Shown here: in pieces, positions 27,049 through 35,803 of the stretch
How the letters are laid out: each line of letters starts with the position of its first letter
Position numbering within the stretch: position 1 is the stretch's first letter
NCBI GenBank assembly: GCA_022843465.1
Contig: JALHNO010000019.1
Span: 1 to 64,000 of the forward strand
Reading direction: 5' to 3'
Origin: Pseudomonadota bacterium
GTDB taxonomy: Bacteria; Pseudomonadota; Gammaproteobacteria; Xanthomonadales; Ahniellaceae
Length of the DNA: 64,000 bases
The notes under the pieces: generated by a model
The model's database searches: none
Told to the model about the DNA's origin: nothing
The model's input: the letters and a program-made list of their open reading frames with translations, nothing else
Translations under genes and position numbers: made by a program

Positions 27049-28509
27049 ATGACAGTACGTCGCCGACTCAAGAACATCTCGGAGGTTCGCCGATTCTTTC
27101 ATCGCTTTGAGGAACCGGTCTATTTCGTCAGCGCAACCAACTTCAACCTGCTCGGTCTCGACGAGTGGGTCAAGAACCTCAGCTTCATCAGCTACATCGA
27201 CTGCTACGACGGCCAGCATCCCAATGTGTTCTGTCCGTCCGAGCAGACACACGAAGAATTCCAGTCGATCGAGGACATCAACAACTATCTGCTGCAGCAC
27301 AAGGAAGTCATCGATCACATCCGCCGGCGTGGCGGCAAGCCGAAGTTCATCTTCCTGATGTTCGACGAGAAGACCGAGTCACTGGCAGCCGAATTGGGCG
27401 CCGAGATCCTGTTCCCGAAGGCCGAGTTGCGCAATCGAATCGACAACAAGATCGAGACGGTACGCATCGGCAACAAGGCCGGTGTGCCCTCGGTTCCCAA
27501 CGCATTGTCCGAGATCGCGGACTACGCGCAACTGATGAAGGTTGCCCAGAAGGCCGGGCTGGGTAGCGATCTGGTCCTGCAGTCGGCCTATGGCGATTCC
27601 GGTCACACCACGTTCTTCATCGCCACCGAGGATGATTTCCGCAAGCACCAGCACGACATCATCGGGCAGGGCGAAATCAAGGTGATGAAGCGGATCAACT
27701 GTCGGGGCGCCGCGATCGAGGCCTGCGCGACCAAGCAGGGCACCATCGTCGGACCGCTGATGACCGAACTGGTCGGTTTCAACGAGCTCACACCCTATCG
27801 CGGTGGCTGGTGTGGAAACGAGATCTTCGCCAATGCGTTCTCGACCAAGGTGCGCAACCTGGCCCGCGACTACACCTTTGCTTTCGGCGAGCAGTTGCGC
27901 AAGGAAGGCTACCGCGGCTATTTCGAACTGGACTTTCTGGTCGACAGCAAGACCCGAGACATCTATCTGGGCGAACTCAATCCGCGCATCACCGGCGCCA
28001 GCTCGATGACCAACCATGCAGCGTTCGCGCACGCCGACGCGCCCCTGGCGCTGTTCCATCTGCTGGAGTTCTCCGATGTTCCGTTCAACATCGACATCGC
28101 CGAACTCAATGGGCGATGGGCTGATCCCGAGAACATCGATTCCTGGTGCCAGATGGTGGTCAAGCACACTGGAGATTCGATCGACCGCATCACCGAGGCG
28201 CCGGAGTCGGGGATCTGGCGCATGGGCGAGGACGGCGACGTCGCCTTTGACCGCTTCGACTACCATCGTCGCGCGGTGCGCAGCGAAAATGAGGCCTTCT
28301 TTCTGCGCATCATGAAGGCAGGCGATTATCGCTACGAAGGCGCCGACCTCGGAATCCTGGTATTGCGCGGACGCGCGATGAGTGACCGTTTCGAACTTAC
28401 CGAGCGCGCGCGTCAATGGATCGAAGGCATCCGCCGCCATTATCGTGCCGAGTCGCTGGCTGAGCCGACGCTGACGGTGCCGGCTGAGCATCATTTCAAG
28501 TACCTTTGA
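27049..28509 (+). CDS. Stand-alone ATP-grasp ligase (biotin carboxylase-like)
   Basis: 486 residues, 21 bases after the decarboxylase, with an AAGGAG site. The ATP-grasp fold spans about 130-350. Metal ligands are visible: Glu293/Asp295 (YFELDFLVD) and Glu309/Asn311 (GELNPRITGASS). Automated annotation may call it a biotin carboxylase, but there is no biotin carrier or carboxyltransferase gene nearby and no biotin attachment motif. ATP-grasp enzymes more generally join a carboxylate to an amine through an acyl phosphate. In this operon the amine would be the decarboxylation product. The N-terminal 110 residues and C-terminal 130 residues are not recognised. Confidence 0.82.
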   Translation: MTVRRRLKNISEVRRFFHRFEEPVYFVSATNFNLLGLDEWVKNLSFISYIDCYDGQHPNVFCPSEQTHEEFQSIEDINNYLLQHKEVIDHIRRRGGKPKFIFLMFDEKTESLAAELGAEILFPKAELRNRIDNKIETVRIGNKAGVPSVPNALSEIADYAQLMKVAQKAGLGSDLVLQSAYGDSGHTTFFIATEDDFRKHQHDIIGQGEIKVMKRINCRGAAIEACATKQGTIVGPLMTELVGFNELTPYRGGWCGNEIFANAFSTKVRNLARDYTFAFGEQLRKEGYRGYFELDFLVDSKTRDIYLGELNPRITGASSMTNHAAFAHADAPLALFHLLEFSDVPFNIDIAELNGRWADPENIDSWCQMVVKHTGDSIDRITEAPESGIWRMGEDGDVAFDRFDYHRRAVRSENEAFFLRIMKAGDYRYEGADLGILVLRGRAMSDRFELTERARQWIEGIRRHYRAESLAEPTLTVPAEHHFKYL

Positions 28510-28551
28510 CTTGAACTGCGCACTGCACTGCAGGGATTTGCGGGAACCCTC

Positions 28552-29571
28552 TTGAACCTCCGCTTCCAGGCCATCAGCGACAATAGCGAGGGACCCGCCT
28601 GGCCCGAGCTCTATCGGCGCCTCTGGCCCGCCTATCGACAGTGGTATCTGCGCGATGGCCACATGGCCCGGCCGAGCTATCTCGCCTGCCGACGCGCGGT
28701 CGAACACCACATGCCCGAGTGGGCACCGATCTGGGCACAGCAGGTCGAGCGTATTGGCGGGGGCGACATCAGCGCGCGCTTCCTCAGCCTGTGGTGTCCG
28801 CCGGCCTACGACAGCGCCTGCTCGCAAGCCATCTGGCCAGGCGCCGAGCCGCTGCTGGTGCGCAATTACGACTATGCCGCCAAGTACTTCGACGCCATTG
28901 CCCTGCACACGCAGTGGGGCAGTCGGCGCGTGCTGGGCACCAGCGATTGCCTGATCGGTCTGGTCGACGGCATCAATGATGCGGGCCTTGCGCTGTCACT
29001 GACCTTTGGCGGTCGCGGCGTGGTCGGCGAGGGGTTCGGCGTGCCGGTGGTGCTGCGCTACGTGCTGCAGACCTGCAGCACTGCAGCCGAGGCTGCGGCA
29101 GCGCTCGCGCGCATTCCGACCCATATGGCCTACAACGTCACCGCGCTCGACGCCCACGGCGGCCGCGCCACCGTTTTCCTGTCGCCGGATCGCCCGGCCA
29201 TCGTCACCGCCAGCCCGGTAGCGACCAACCATCAGCCCGGTGATGAGAGCCGCGGCCAGGCCTACCTCTCCGCTACCGTCGAGCGCGAGCGCTACCTGCT
29301 CAATCGGATGACACTGCACGAAGAGCCCGCCGAGCGATTCATCGCGGCGTTCCTGCGCCCTCCGCTTTTTTCACTCGCCTACGAACGCCAACGCGGCACC
29401 CTGTACACCGCAGCGCTATGGCCTCGGCAGCGAATGCTCTGCTATCGCTGGCCACAGGCACACTGGGCACTGAGTCTGGACCACTTCGACGCCAGCAGCC
29501 GACCGCTGGATTCTGCAACCGCGACAGCAGCCGTCTGGGGTCCGTCAGCGATTGTCCCCGGCATCGTGTGA
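28552..29571 (+). CDS. C45-type self-processing Ntn hydrolase/acyltransferase
   Basis: 339 residues from TTG 28552, 42 bases after the ligase gene; a weak AGGG/GGGA site precedes it. ATG alternatives begin about 38 residues later. The family is that of isopenicillin N acyltransferase (peptidase C45). Cys90 in DSACSQAIW fits the nucleophile that becomes N-terminal after cleavage, with a propeptide of about 89 residues, close to the 102 of the Penicillium enzyme. It is followed by VRNYDYA (RNYD 104-107) and LIGLVDGINDAGLALS, both typical of the family. Members cleave or form amides on an acyl group. As last gene of the operon it probably hydrolyses or transfers the acyl group placed by the ATP-grasp enzyme. 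That role is inference. Confidence 0.8.
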   Translation: MNLRFQAISDNSEGPAWPELYRRLWPAYRQWYLRDGHMARPSYLACRRAVEHHMPEWAPIWAQQVERIGGGDISARFLSLWCPPAYDSACSQAIWPGAEPLLVRNYDYAAKYFDAIALHTQWGSRRVLGTSDCLIGLVDGINDAGLALSLTFGGRGVVGEGFGVPVVLRYVLQTCSTAAEAAAALARIPTHMAYNVTALDAHGGRATVFLSPDRPAIVTASPVATNHQPGDESRGQAYLSATVERERYLLNRMTLHEEPAERFIAAFLRPPLFSLAYERQRGTLYTAALWPRQRMLCYRWPQAHWALSLDHFDASSRPLDSATATAAVWGPSAIVPGIV

Positions 29572-29943
29572 GTCCAACCACAGCCCTGTGACCAGCGCAC
29601 CGAGATCCACTGCAATCTGCCGGACATGAGGTACGGGCGCAGACAGCGCCGCATCTGCACATCAGGGGATACCCGACATGCAAATCCTGGCATTGCGCTG
29701 ACCGGAGCCGGACCAGGGTCAGCGAATCGACAGGCGCTCGCGCTGATCCACCCAACGATCGACCATCGGGCCATCGCGAGTTCGGACGCTCCGAACCTCG
29801 GCCCTCGTTGTGGCTGGTGGCACACTCAGGAACCTGCCCTGTCATCGCGCGACGGTCGTCGAGTTGCCGGCCGAGCGGACTCGACCGGCAGTCCAGCCGC
29901 GGTCGGATCGCCAGGAGAGCGATCCGACCAGGGCGCTCAAGCG
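29572..29943. other. Intergenic region at the end of the amine operon
   Basis: 372 bases between convergent genes. No clear terminator hairpin with T-run was found, and no gene. Confidence 0.4.
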
Positions 29944-32007
29944 CTACAGTCCATTTCCGATCGCCTTGGCCAGGGAGCCATTGGCGTCATCGCCACTGAA
30001 CTCCCAGAAGAAGGCGCCACCTAGGTTGCGGGTGCGCACGTACTGCATCTTGTCGGCGATGGAAGCGGGTGTATCAAAATTCCAGAAGGTAGTGCCGTTG
30101 TAGATCCAGCGCCCCATCGACTGCGGATGGCTGTAGCTCGGCCAGGCAAGATTCTTGAGCACTTTGTAATCTTCGATGCCCTGCTCGTAGGTCCCTGGCG
30201 CCGCGCTGCCGGTCTGATACAGGCCGTTGTTGATATTGGGCACGCCGGTCCAGCCGCGACCATAGAAGCCGATACCGAGATTCAGTTTTGACGCCGGCAC
30301 ACCGCGATCGAGAAAGGCCTGGATCGCATCATTGCTGTTGTAGAAGCGGACGTCGCCGGTCGAGGGATCATCGGATGCGGCAAACAGCGCCGAGTGGAAA
30401 TTGGTACGCGGCTCCCAGGCGCCGTGGAAGTCATAGGTCATCACATTGATGTAGTCCAGGTACGGGTGATACGCCGCCGGATTGGTGACGCGGATCTTGT
30501 CGATACCGGCGCCAACGGCCACGGTCAGCAGGAGTCCGGGCCGCACCGCATTCAGTTGATTGCGGAACTCGGCCATCAGTGCGGTGAAGTTTGCGCTTTC
30601 TTCGGGCGTGCCGCAGGACAGGCCACAGGCTGCCGGATATTCCCAGTCGATATCGATGCCGTCGAAAACGCCAGCCGCTGAGCCCGCGCCACCGGCGCCA
30701 TCGGAAGCCGGCAGATTGCCGCGAATGTATGCGTCCACGCAGGTCGCCACAAAGGCCGCACGGTTCTCCGGGCGCGCCGCACTGGCGAATCCTCGCGACC
30801 AGGTCCAGCCACCCAGTGAGATCAGCACCTTCAGGCCAGGATGGCGTGCCTTGAGCTTGCGCAACTGGTTCCAGTTGCCACGCAGATTCTGGTTCCAGGT
30901 GTCGGCCACGCCGTCCACGGATTCGGCGGCGCCGAAGGCCTTGGTGTAGTCGGCATAGGCATCGCCGCCAGCACCGGTATTGGGATCGGCCGGCTGATTC
31001 ACGCCAACTTCGCAGCGGTTGTTGCGGACATTGCCGAATGCGTAATTGATGTGGGTGAGCTCGGCGGCCGAACCGCTGGTCTCGATATTGCGCACCTTGT
31101 AGTTGCGGGCATAAATTCCCCACTGCACGAAGTAGCCAATATTGCGCCTGCTGGTCGGCGGTGGATCGTTGTCGCGGGTACGGGCCGTGACCGCGGCACT
31201 CTGAGCCGAGGCATTGCCGGCATTGTCACGCGCGCGCACCCGATAGCTGTAATCGGTCGCGGCGCTCAGCCCCGAATCGATGAAGCTGGTCGTCACAGGC
31301 GAGCCGACCAGGGCGCCACCACGATAGACATCGTATCCGGCCACGCCACTGCCGCCAGCGTTGTCGGTGGCTGCGCTCCAGCTCAGCGCGATGCTCGAAC
31401 TCGTCTGCGACGGCGAAGCCAGTCCCGATGGAACGCTGGGCGGCGTGGTATCCGGGCTGACAGCGTTCACGGTGATATTGACCACGGCCGACGTCGTGCT
31501 GGCATTGCCGTTGTCGGTCGCGCGGGCGGTCAAGGCATGGCTGCCCGCGGTTGCGGCTGACCAGACCACGCTGTAGGGCGCACTGCTGTCGATACCCAGC
31601 GAGGTGCTGCCGCGGAAGAATTCAACGCGGACGATGCTGCCATCGCTGTCTGCAGCGTTGGCGCTGATGCTGATGTTGCTGCCGGCTGCAAATGCTTGAC
31701 CGTTGCCCGGCGCGCTTATGCTGACCGTGGGCGCGACGTTCTGGCCGCCATCGCAGGCGCCAAGGTCGCTGTACCAGCCGCAACTCGGGCAGTAGTTCGG
31801 CGGCGCGTTCCAGATCGAAACCAGCGCCTCGTAGAGACGGTTCTGATACGTCATCCGGTCGCCCTGGTTGTAGATGGTGCTGGCGTTCCATGCGCTGACG
31901 CCAGCGCAGCTGGCCGCACTGGCTGGAGGCGCCGCCAGCGCGGAACAGGCGAAAAATACCAAAGTCAAGGCCGCCCGGATCGGGGCGGAGATGCGAACAA
32001 GGTACAT
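29944..32007 (-). CDS. Secreted modular GH18 chitinase
   Basis: 687 residues from ATG 32007 with a GGGAG site; the frame is open upstream but the signal peptide (ALTLVFFACSALAAPPASA) follows this start. Domains in order: chitin-binding module of CBM5/12 type (about 33-82, WNASTIYNQGDRMTYQNRLY and a WYSDLG end), a bacterial Ig-like domain (about 90-180), a fibronectin type III domain (about 187-275), and a GH18 catalytic barrel (about 285-687). The catalytic motif DGIDIDWEYP is intact at about 448-457, the Glu being the acid/base. Strand motifs LISLGGWTWS and INVMTYDFHGAWE are also present. It hydrolyses chitin outside the cell. It is a single gene with repeated TACCA motifs far upstream. Confidence 0.93.
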   Translation of the reverse strand: MYLVRISAPIRAALTLVFFACSALAAPPASAASCAGVSAWNASTIYNQGDRMTYQNRLYEALVSIWNAPPNYCPSCGWYSDLGACDGGQNVAPTVSISAPGNGQAFAAGSNISISANAADSDGSIVRVEFFRGSTSLGIDSSAPYSVVWSAATAGSHALTARATDNGNASTTSAVVNITVNAVSPDTTPPSVPSGLASPSQTSSSIALSWSAATDNAGGSGVAGYDVYRGGALVGSPVTTSFIDSGLSAATDYSYRVRARDNAGNASAQSAAVTARTRDNDPPPTSRRNIGYFVQWGIYARNYKVRNIETSGSAAELTHINYAFGNVRNNRCEVGVNQPADPNTGAGGDAYADYTKAFGAAESVDGVADTWNQNLRGNWNQLRKLKARHPGLKVLISLGGWTWSRGFASAARPENRAAFVATCVDAYIRGNLPASDGAGGAGSAAGVFDGIDIDWEYPAACGLSCGTPEESANFTALMAEFRNQLNAVRPGLLLTVAVGAGIDKIRVTNPAAYHPYLDYINVMTYDFHGAWEPRTNFHSALFAASDDPSTGDVRFYNSNDAIQAFLDRGVPASKLNLGIGFYGRGWTGVPNINNGLYQTGSAAPGTYEQGIEDYKVLKNLAWPSYSHPQSMGRWIYNGTTFWNFDTPASIADKMQYVRTRNLGGAFFWEFSGDDANGSLAKAIGNGL

Positions 32008-33034
32008 GCGAGCTCTCCCAAGGAATGTTCTTCTGGAAAAACCGTCGATGACGAGTGCGCTCGAACCGCCGAGTCGCGCCCACCTCCGCGGCAGCAAGAC
32101 GTCGATGAAACAGGCATTGCGACAAACCCACGTCCCCCTGTCTTTCGCACTTCGCGCTTGCGGCTGGCTGGGCCGCAGCAAGCCTTGCCTTGAACAGCGC
32201 ACCGCGAGAAGTCTTCCGAGCAGGGTTTGACCCTGATCGTCGGACACCAATGCGCGCGCGCAGTGGTCCTGTTCGACGCACGTAATGCAATACCAAATAC
32301 ACTACCACTGCAATGCCAGTATGCTACCAATAACCGAAAATCACCAGCCTGGCAATGAAAGCGCTACGCCGCCCCTGCACAGGCCTCGCATCAGGCTGTA
32401 ATTCCAGGCATTTTGTCTGGCGCGCAATGCTCTGCGATTAGCCAGCATGGAATCTCCGGGACACGCCCACGCCGACGGATACCGCCAGACCTGCACATCC
32501 GAGTGCGCGTCATCCAGCTCACAGTCTGTTGAGATATTGCATCCATGAGTCTGTATAAAATACATTTTTCAGGTTTCACGCCCTCGTTGAGAGCCCCGGT
32601 AGATCAAGATCATCTCCAACTTCACCGCGAACCCGACTGTCGGCATCGTGCGGCCCAGCAAGACCACACCAAACCATTGGTATGTTTTTGGTACTTGTGA
32701 TCATCGTTCGGGTTGCCGGCAGCAACAGCGACCTGGGCGCCGCTGTCCGACCGAGCGTCTGAACTCATGAATGCGTTTGAACGTGCGCCCTGCCGCGCCG
32801 CCTGCTGACCGCGCTGCAAGCCGGGAAACCTGCGGGCAACGTTGCCAGGCCTGGCCAAATGCTGCGAATCCCGGACCGCCACGCGAGTCTCATACCGCCA
32901 GGCGTTCTCCGTTCACCGGTGCGCGCGAAGCAACATCGCTGGCGGGTTCGCGGAAATCTTGCCGAGTCGGCGTTCGCTATACCCGCTCTCGACCGTTCTC
33001 TCGCTCTACAACGGCCCACTCCGGAGTGTCTGCA
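32008..33034. other. Long divergent regulatory region between the chitinase and beta-helix genes
   Basis: 1027 bases without a convincing gene. Local AT-rich stretches occur near 32280-32340, 32525-32575 and 32660-32700, unlike the surrounding GC-rich DNA. The first has TACCA at 32291, 32303 and 32325; the third has TGGTA at 32678 and 32689, one helical turn apart. A promoter candidate lies at 32529-32559. Confidence 0.5.
32529..32559 (+). promoter_or_regulatory. Candidate sigma-70 promoter
   Basis: TTGAGA and TATAAA (in TATAAAAT) are separated by 19 bases, which is longer than ideal. It points toward the beta-helix gene at 33035, about 470 bases away. Confidence 0.3.
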
Positions 33035-33883
33035 ATGCGCGATCCATGCAATCTGATTCTGGCAATCTTGCTGTCGAGCGGCTCGGCAGTCGCCTCGGCG
33101 TGCACCCAGATCAACACCGCGCCGTACACCATTGGCGCCCCGGGCGCGTATTGCCTGGGTCAGGATCTGACTGTGGATGTCACCCAGGGCAAGCCCGCAA
33201 TCCTGATTGAGGCTGATTCGGTCGACCTTGATCTGAGCGGGTACTCGATCAACGCGCTGTCCAGTGGCAACGGGATGCTGTCGCATGGCGTTTACGCCCG
33301 CGCCCGGCATCGTGTCCGCGTGCACAGCGGTCAGATTCACGGCTTCTACTACGGCGTCGCCTTGACCGACGACGTCTTCCCTACCATCGGGTTCGTCGGC
33401 AACTCCTACGAACATGAAGTCAGCGGCCTGAAAATCTCCGAAAGCGGTATCGGAATCTTCATTGTCGGGCGCTCCTCGGTCATCGGCCGCAATGTCATCG
33501 TTGATTCCCGGTACGCGGGCATCAGCTACCACGGCAACGCCATCGCAGCCAGCAACCCGGACATTCGCTACGGTGGCGGCACGATCGAGAGCAACGAAAT
33601 CTACCGGGTCGACCCACCCGCCGGATTCAGTGATCCGGTCCATGGCATCAACAGTTCGGGTTACAAGAGCCTGATCACGCGCAACTGGGTCGCCAGAATC
33701 CTTGGCCCTGCCGGCAGTCCAAGTTCTGCCATCCGCGTAACCGGCCAACACAACCAGATCTCGGACAACCAGCAATCCGAATTGTCCAATGCCCACGGCG
33801 TTTTCTGCACATCCCTCGACAACGTCGTGATCAACAATCTGGCTGACGTGCCCAGCGCTGTGGTGGGATGCACGATCCAGTAG
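33035..33883 (+). CDS. Secreted right-handed beta-helix protein
   Basis: 282 residues from ATG 33035, with GGAG upstream and a signal peptide (LILAILLSSGSAVASA). The body shows NosD/pectate-lyase-like coils: VDLDLSGYSINAL, GIGIFIVGRSSVIGRNVIVDS, SLITRNWVARI, AIRVTGQHNQISDNQQS. Two cysteines near the start and two near the end could form disulfides. Such proteins bind or cleave polysaccharides, but no catalytic residues can be named. Single gene; convergent with the esterase. Confidence 0.75.
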   Translation: MRDPCNLILAILLSSGSAVASACTQINTAPYTIGAPGAYCLGQDLTVDVTQGKPAILIEADSVDLDLSGYSINALSSGNGMLSHGVYARARHRVRVHSGQIHGFYYGVALTDDVFPTIGFVGNSYEHEVSGLKISESGIGIFIVGRSSVIGRNVIVDSRYAGISYHGNAIAASNPDIRYGGGTIESNEIYRVDPPAGFSDPVHGINSSGYKSLITRNWVARILGPAGSPSSAIRVTGQHNQISDNQQSELSNAHGVFCTSLDNVVINNLADVPSAVVGCTIQ

Positions 33884-33948
33884 CTGCATGGTCGCGGCGG
33901 CAACGACGAAAACGCGGGCAAGTACGCACGCCCACGACTGCTACGCGC

Positions 33949-34935
33949 CTACTCGAAGCCATCGCGCAACAAGGGCGCACCGAGCCGGTCTTCGAGAAAG
34001 GCATGCACCTGCGCGTGTGTCGCGTTGGGGAAGCCGCCGTGACCGCCATCGGGTACTGGCAGAAACAACGGCGCGTGACCCAACCCGATCAGACTGTTCA
34101 GCAGGCGCTGACTCTGCGCGTAGGGCACCGATGAATCAGCGGTACCGTGCACGATCATGAAGGGCGGATCATCGATATCCGCCCAGGTCTGCGGGTTCGC
34201 GTGCAGCACTTTCGTGACCAGCTCAGGAAAAGGCGCCAGCGGATTGCCGATATTGGCGCGCAGTACGCCAATGCCCTGCCCCGGTTGACTGAATCCGATC
34301 AGGCGCGATTCCGGCGAGTTGGCCGCATCGTGGTCGATGATGCTTCCAGGCGGTGTGGTGACATCGGCATTCATCTCGAACAGATCGATCGGTCCGTAGT
34401 AGTCGACGGCGATCTGGACCGCGCTGGATTGACCCAGATCGACGCCGACACTGCCCTCCAGCTCAGGGTCGTTGCCGGAGGTGCCGACCAGGGCCGCCAG
34501 ATGCCCGCCCGCCGACGATCCCCAGACGGCGATGCGCGCAGGATCGATCGAATACTCCGCAGCATGCGCGCGCAGCCAGCGGATGGCCGCCTTGGCATCG
34601 TGAATCTGGGCCGGAAAGGCCACCGGTTCACCACCCCAGAGCGCCGACTGGCCGCTGAGGCGATAACTGATCGAGGCCACCGCGAATCCACGCTCACGCA
34701 TCTGCAACGCATGCGCCGGTGCCGGAAAGCGACTGCCGCCACTCCAACCACCGCCATGGATCCAGACCAGCAAGGGTCGCGGTACGGAGCCGCTGGCGGG
34801 GAGATAAAGATCCAGTTGCAGGGGCTGACCGCCCACTTCGGCATAAGTCAGATCCGCAAACGTGGGTGTCGTCTGCGCTGCCGCCCATTGCGGACACAGG
34901 CACAACGCCAACAGCCAGCGACCGAGCCCCTGCAT
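33949..34935 (-). CDS. Secreted alpha/beta-hydrolase (HSL/carboxylesterase type)
   Basis: 328 residues from ATG 34935 with GGAGAAG upstream and a signal peptide (LLALCLCPQWAAAQ). The oxyanion motif HGGGW (60-64), nucleophile Ser141 in GSSAGG, Asp267 in HGTADSSVP and His299 in DGGHGG complete the hydrolase triad of the hormone-sensitive-lipase/BD-FAE group. The substrate would be a short ester or an acylated sugar. The C-terminus, PLLRDGFE, resembles the LFLDGFE end of the protein at 10105. Single gene. Confidence 0.88.
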   Translation of the reverse strand: MQGLGRWLLALCLCPQWAAAQTTPTFADLTYAEVGGQPLQLDLYLPASGSVPRPLLVWIHGGGWSGGSRFPAPAHALQMRERGFAVASISYRLSGQSALWGGEPVAFPAQIHDAKAAIRWLRAHAAEYSIDPARIAVWGSSAGGHLAALVGTSGNDPELEGSVGVDLGQSSAVQIAVDYYGPIDLFEMNADVTTPPGSIIDHDAANSPESRLIGFSQPGQGIGVLRANIGNPLAPFPELVTKVLHANPQTWADIDDPPFMIVHGTADSSVPYAQSQRLLNSLIGLGHAPLFLPVPDGGHGGFPNATHAQVHAFLEDRLGAPLLRDGFE

Positions 34936-35053
34936 TCGCGCTTCTCCACCCTTGGATGCTTCACCGCAACGCGCGGGCGGGTGATCGGTTGACCGCGCCG
35001 AGCCAGCCTTGCGCAAAAGCTTGGGGCGATCAGGCGCGCCGGAACACGACATG

Positions 35054-35091
35054 AATTGTCCCCGGCACCAACTTAATTGTCCCTGGCACCA
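35054..35091. repeat. 17-bp direct repeat
   Basis: AATTGTCCCCGGCACCA occurs twice, at 35054 and 35075, with one mismatch (C/T) and a 4-base spacer. It looks like a dispersed intergenic repeat rather than an operator, but only one locus is in view. Confidence 0.5.
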
Positions 35092-35117
35092 TTATTTCGA
35101 CGGAATGTACGGTGTAC

Positions 35118-35145
35118 TTGACATAGCCGGCACTCAATGTAATCT
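35118..35145 (+). promoter_or_regulatory. Sigma-70 promoter of the membrane protein/XRE operon
   Basis: A consensus TTGACA (35118-35123) and TAATCT (35140-35145) are 16 bases apart, giving a start about 25 bases before the ATG at 35177. AATGTA-like half sites lie around it (35104, 35136, and inverted at 35152), with GTAC direct-symmetric pairs at 35107 and 35114. These could bind the XRE regulator encoded downstream. Confidence 0.65.
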
Positions 35146-35176
35146 TTGGCATACATTTAGTCATGCGGAGTAGACC

Positions 35177-35803
35177 ATGCGTTGGCCGAAGTGGGGATTG
35201 GCGGGGCTAGTGGCCCTGGCGGGCGTGGCGTTCTGGCTGCTGCTGGCGGGACCGGATCAGTTGCTGGGGCTGGATTCGGGCAACCTTGGCGTCGCCCTTG
35301 CGGCCACGGTCGCCTGGGTGTCGCTATATGGCGTATCGGCCGCGCCCCGCGGTGAACTGGACGACGTCGTGTCGCCGGGCGAATGGAAGGCCTGGATCGG
35401 GCTCGGCTTCAATGTGCTGGTTGCAGCCTTTCTGCTGGCCAAGGCCGATGTCATTGCGGCGGCGGTGGATCAGCGCGACCTGGGTGGCATTGGTCGCAGC
35501 GTTGTCATGCTGCTGATCGCCTGGGCGGTGTTGTCGTGGACCCTGGAATCACGCTGGCGCAGCCGGGTACGCGAAGACGAACGCGATCTGGTCATTGCCA
35601 CCCGCGGCGCCGAATGGGCGCGCGGCGCGCTGGTACTGAGCACCATTGGACTGGTCGTGATGTTCGGCTTTTCACCTGCCGAGCGACTGACCTGGGCGAC
35701 GCCCATGGTCATCGCGCATCTGCTGATTTTCACCCTGGTCTGGAGCTGCATCGTCGAATATGCGGTGATCGGAATTTCCTACTGGCATGACCGGCGACCA
35801 TGA
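35177..35803 (+). CDS. Multi-pass membrane protein paired with XRE regulator
   Basis: 208 residues with six likely transmembrane segments (for example [69 protein letters not shown]). A charged loop [14 protein letters not shown] between TM4 and TM5 recalls DUF2178-type proteins, which are also found next to small XRE regulators. Its stop overlaps the start of the regulator gene by 4 bases. Function is unknown; the pairing suggests a stress or envelope-sensing module. Confidence 0.75.
   Translation: MRWPKWGLAGLVALAGVAFWLLLAGPDQLLGLDSGNLGVALAATVAWVSLYGVSAAPRGELDDVVSPGEWKAWIGLGFNVLVAAFLLAKADVIAAAVDQRDLGGIGRSVVMLLIAWAVLSWTLESRWRSRVREDERDLVIATRGAEWARGALVLSTIGLVVMFGFSPAERLTWATPMVIAHLLIFTLVWSCIVEYAVIGISYWHDRRP

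Noticed and set aside
27049-28509. Part of an acetyl-CoA or other biotin-dependent carboxylase
   Set aside because: No biotin carrier or carboxyltransferase gene is near and no biotin attachment motif is present.
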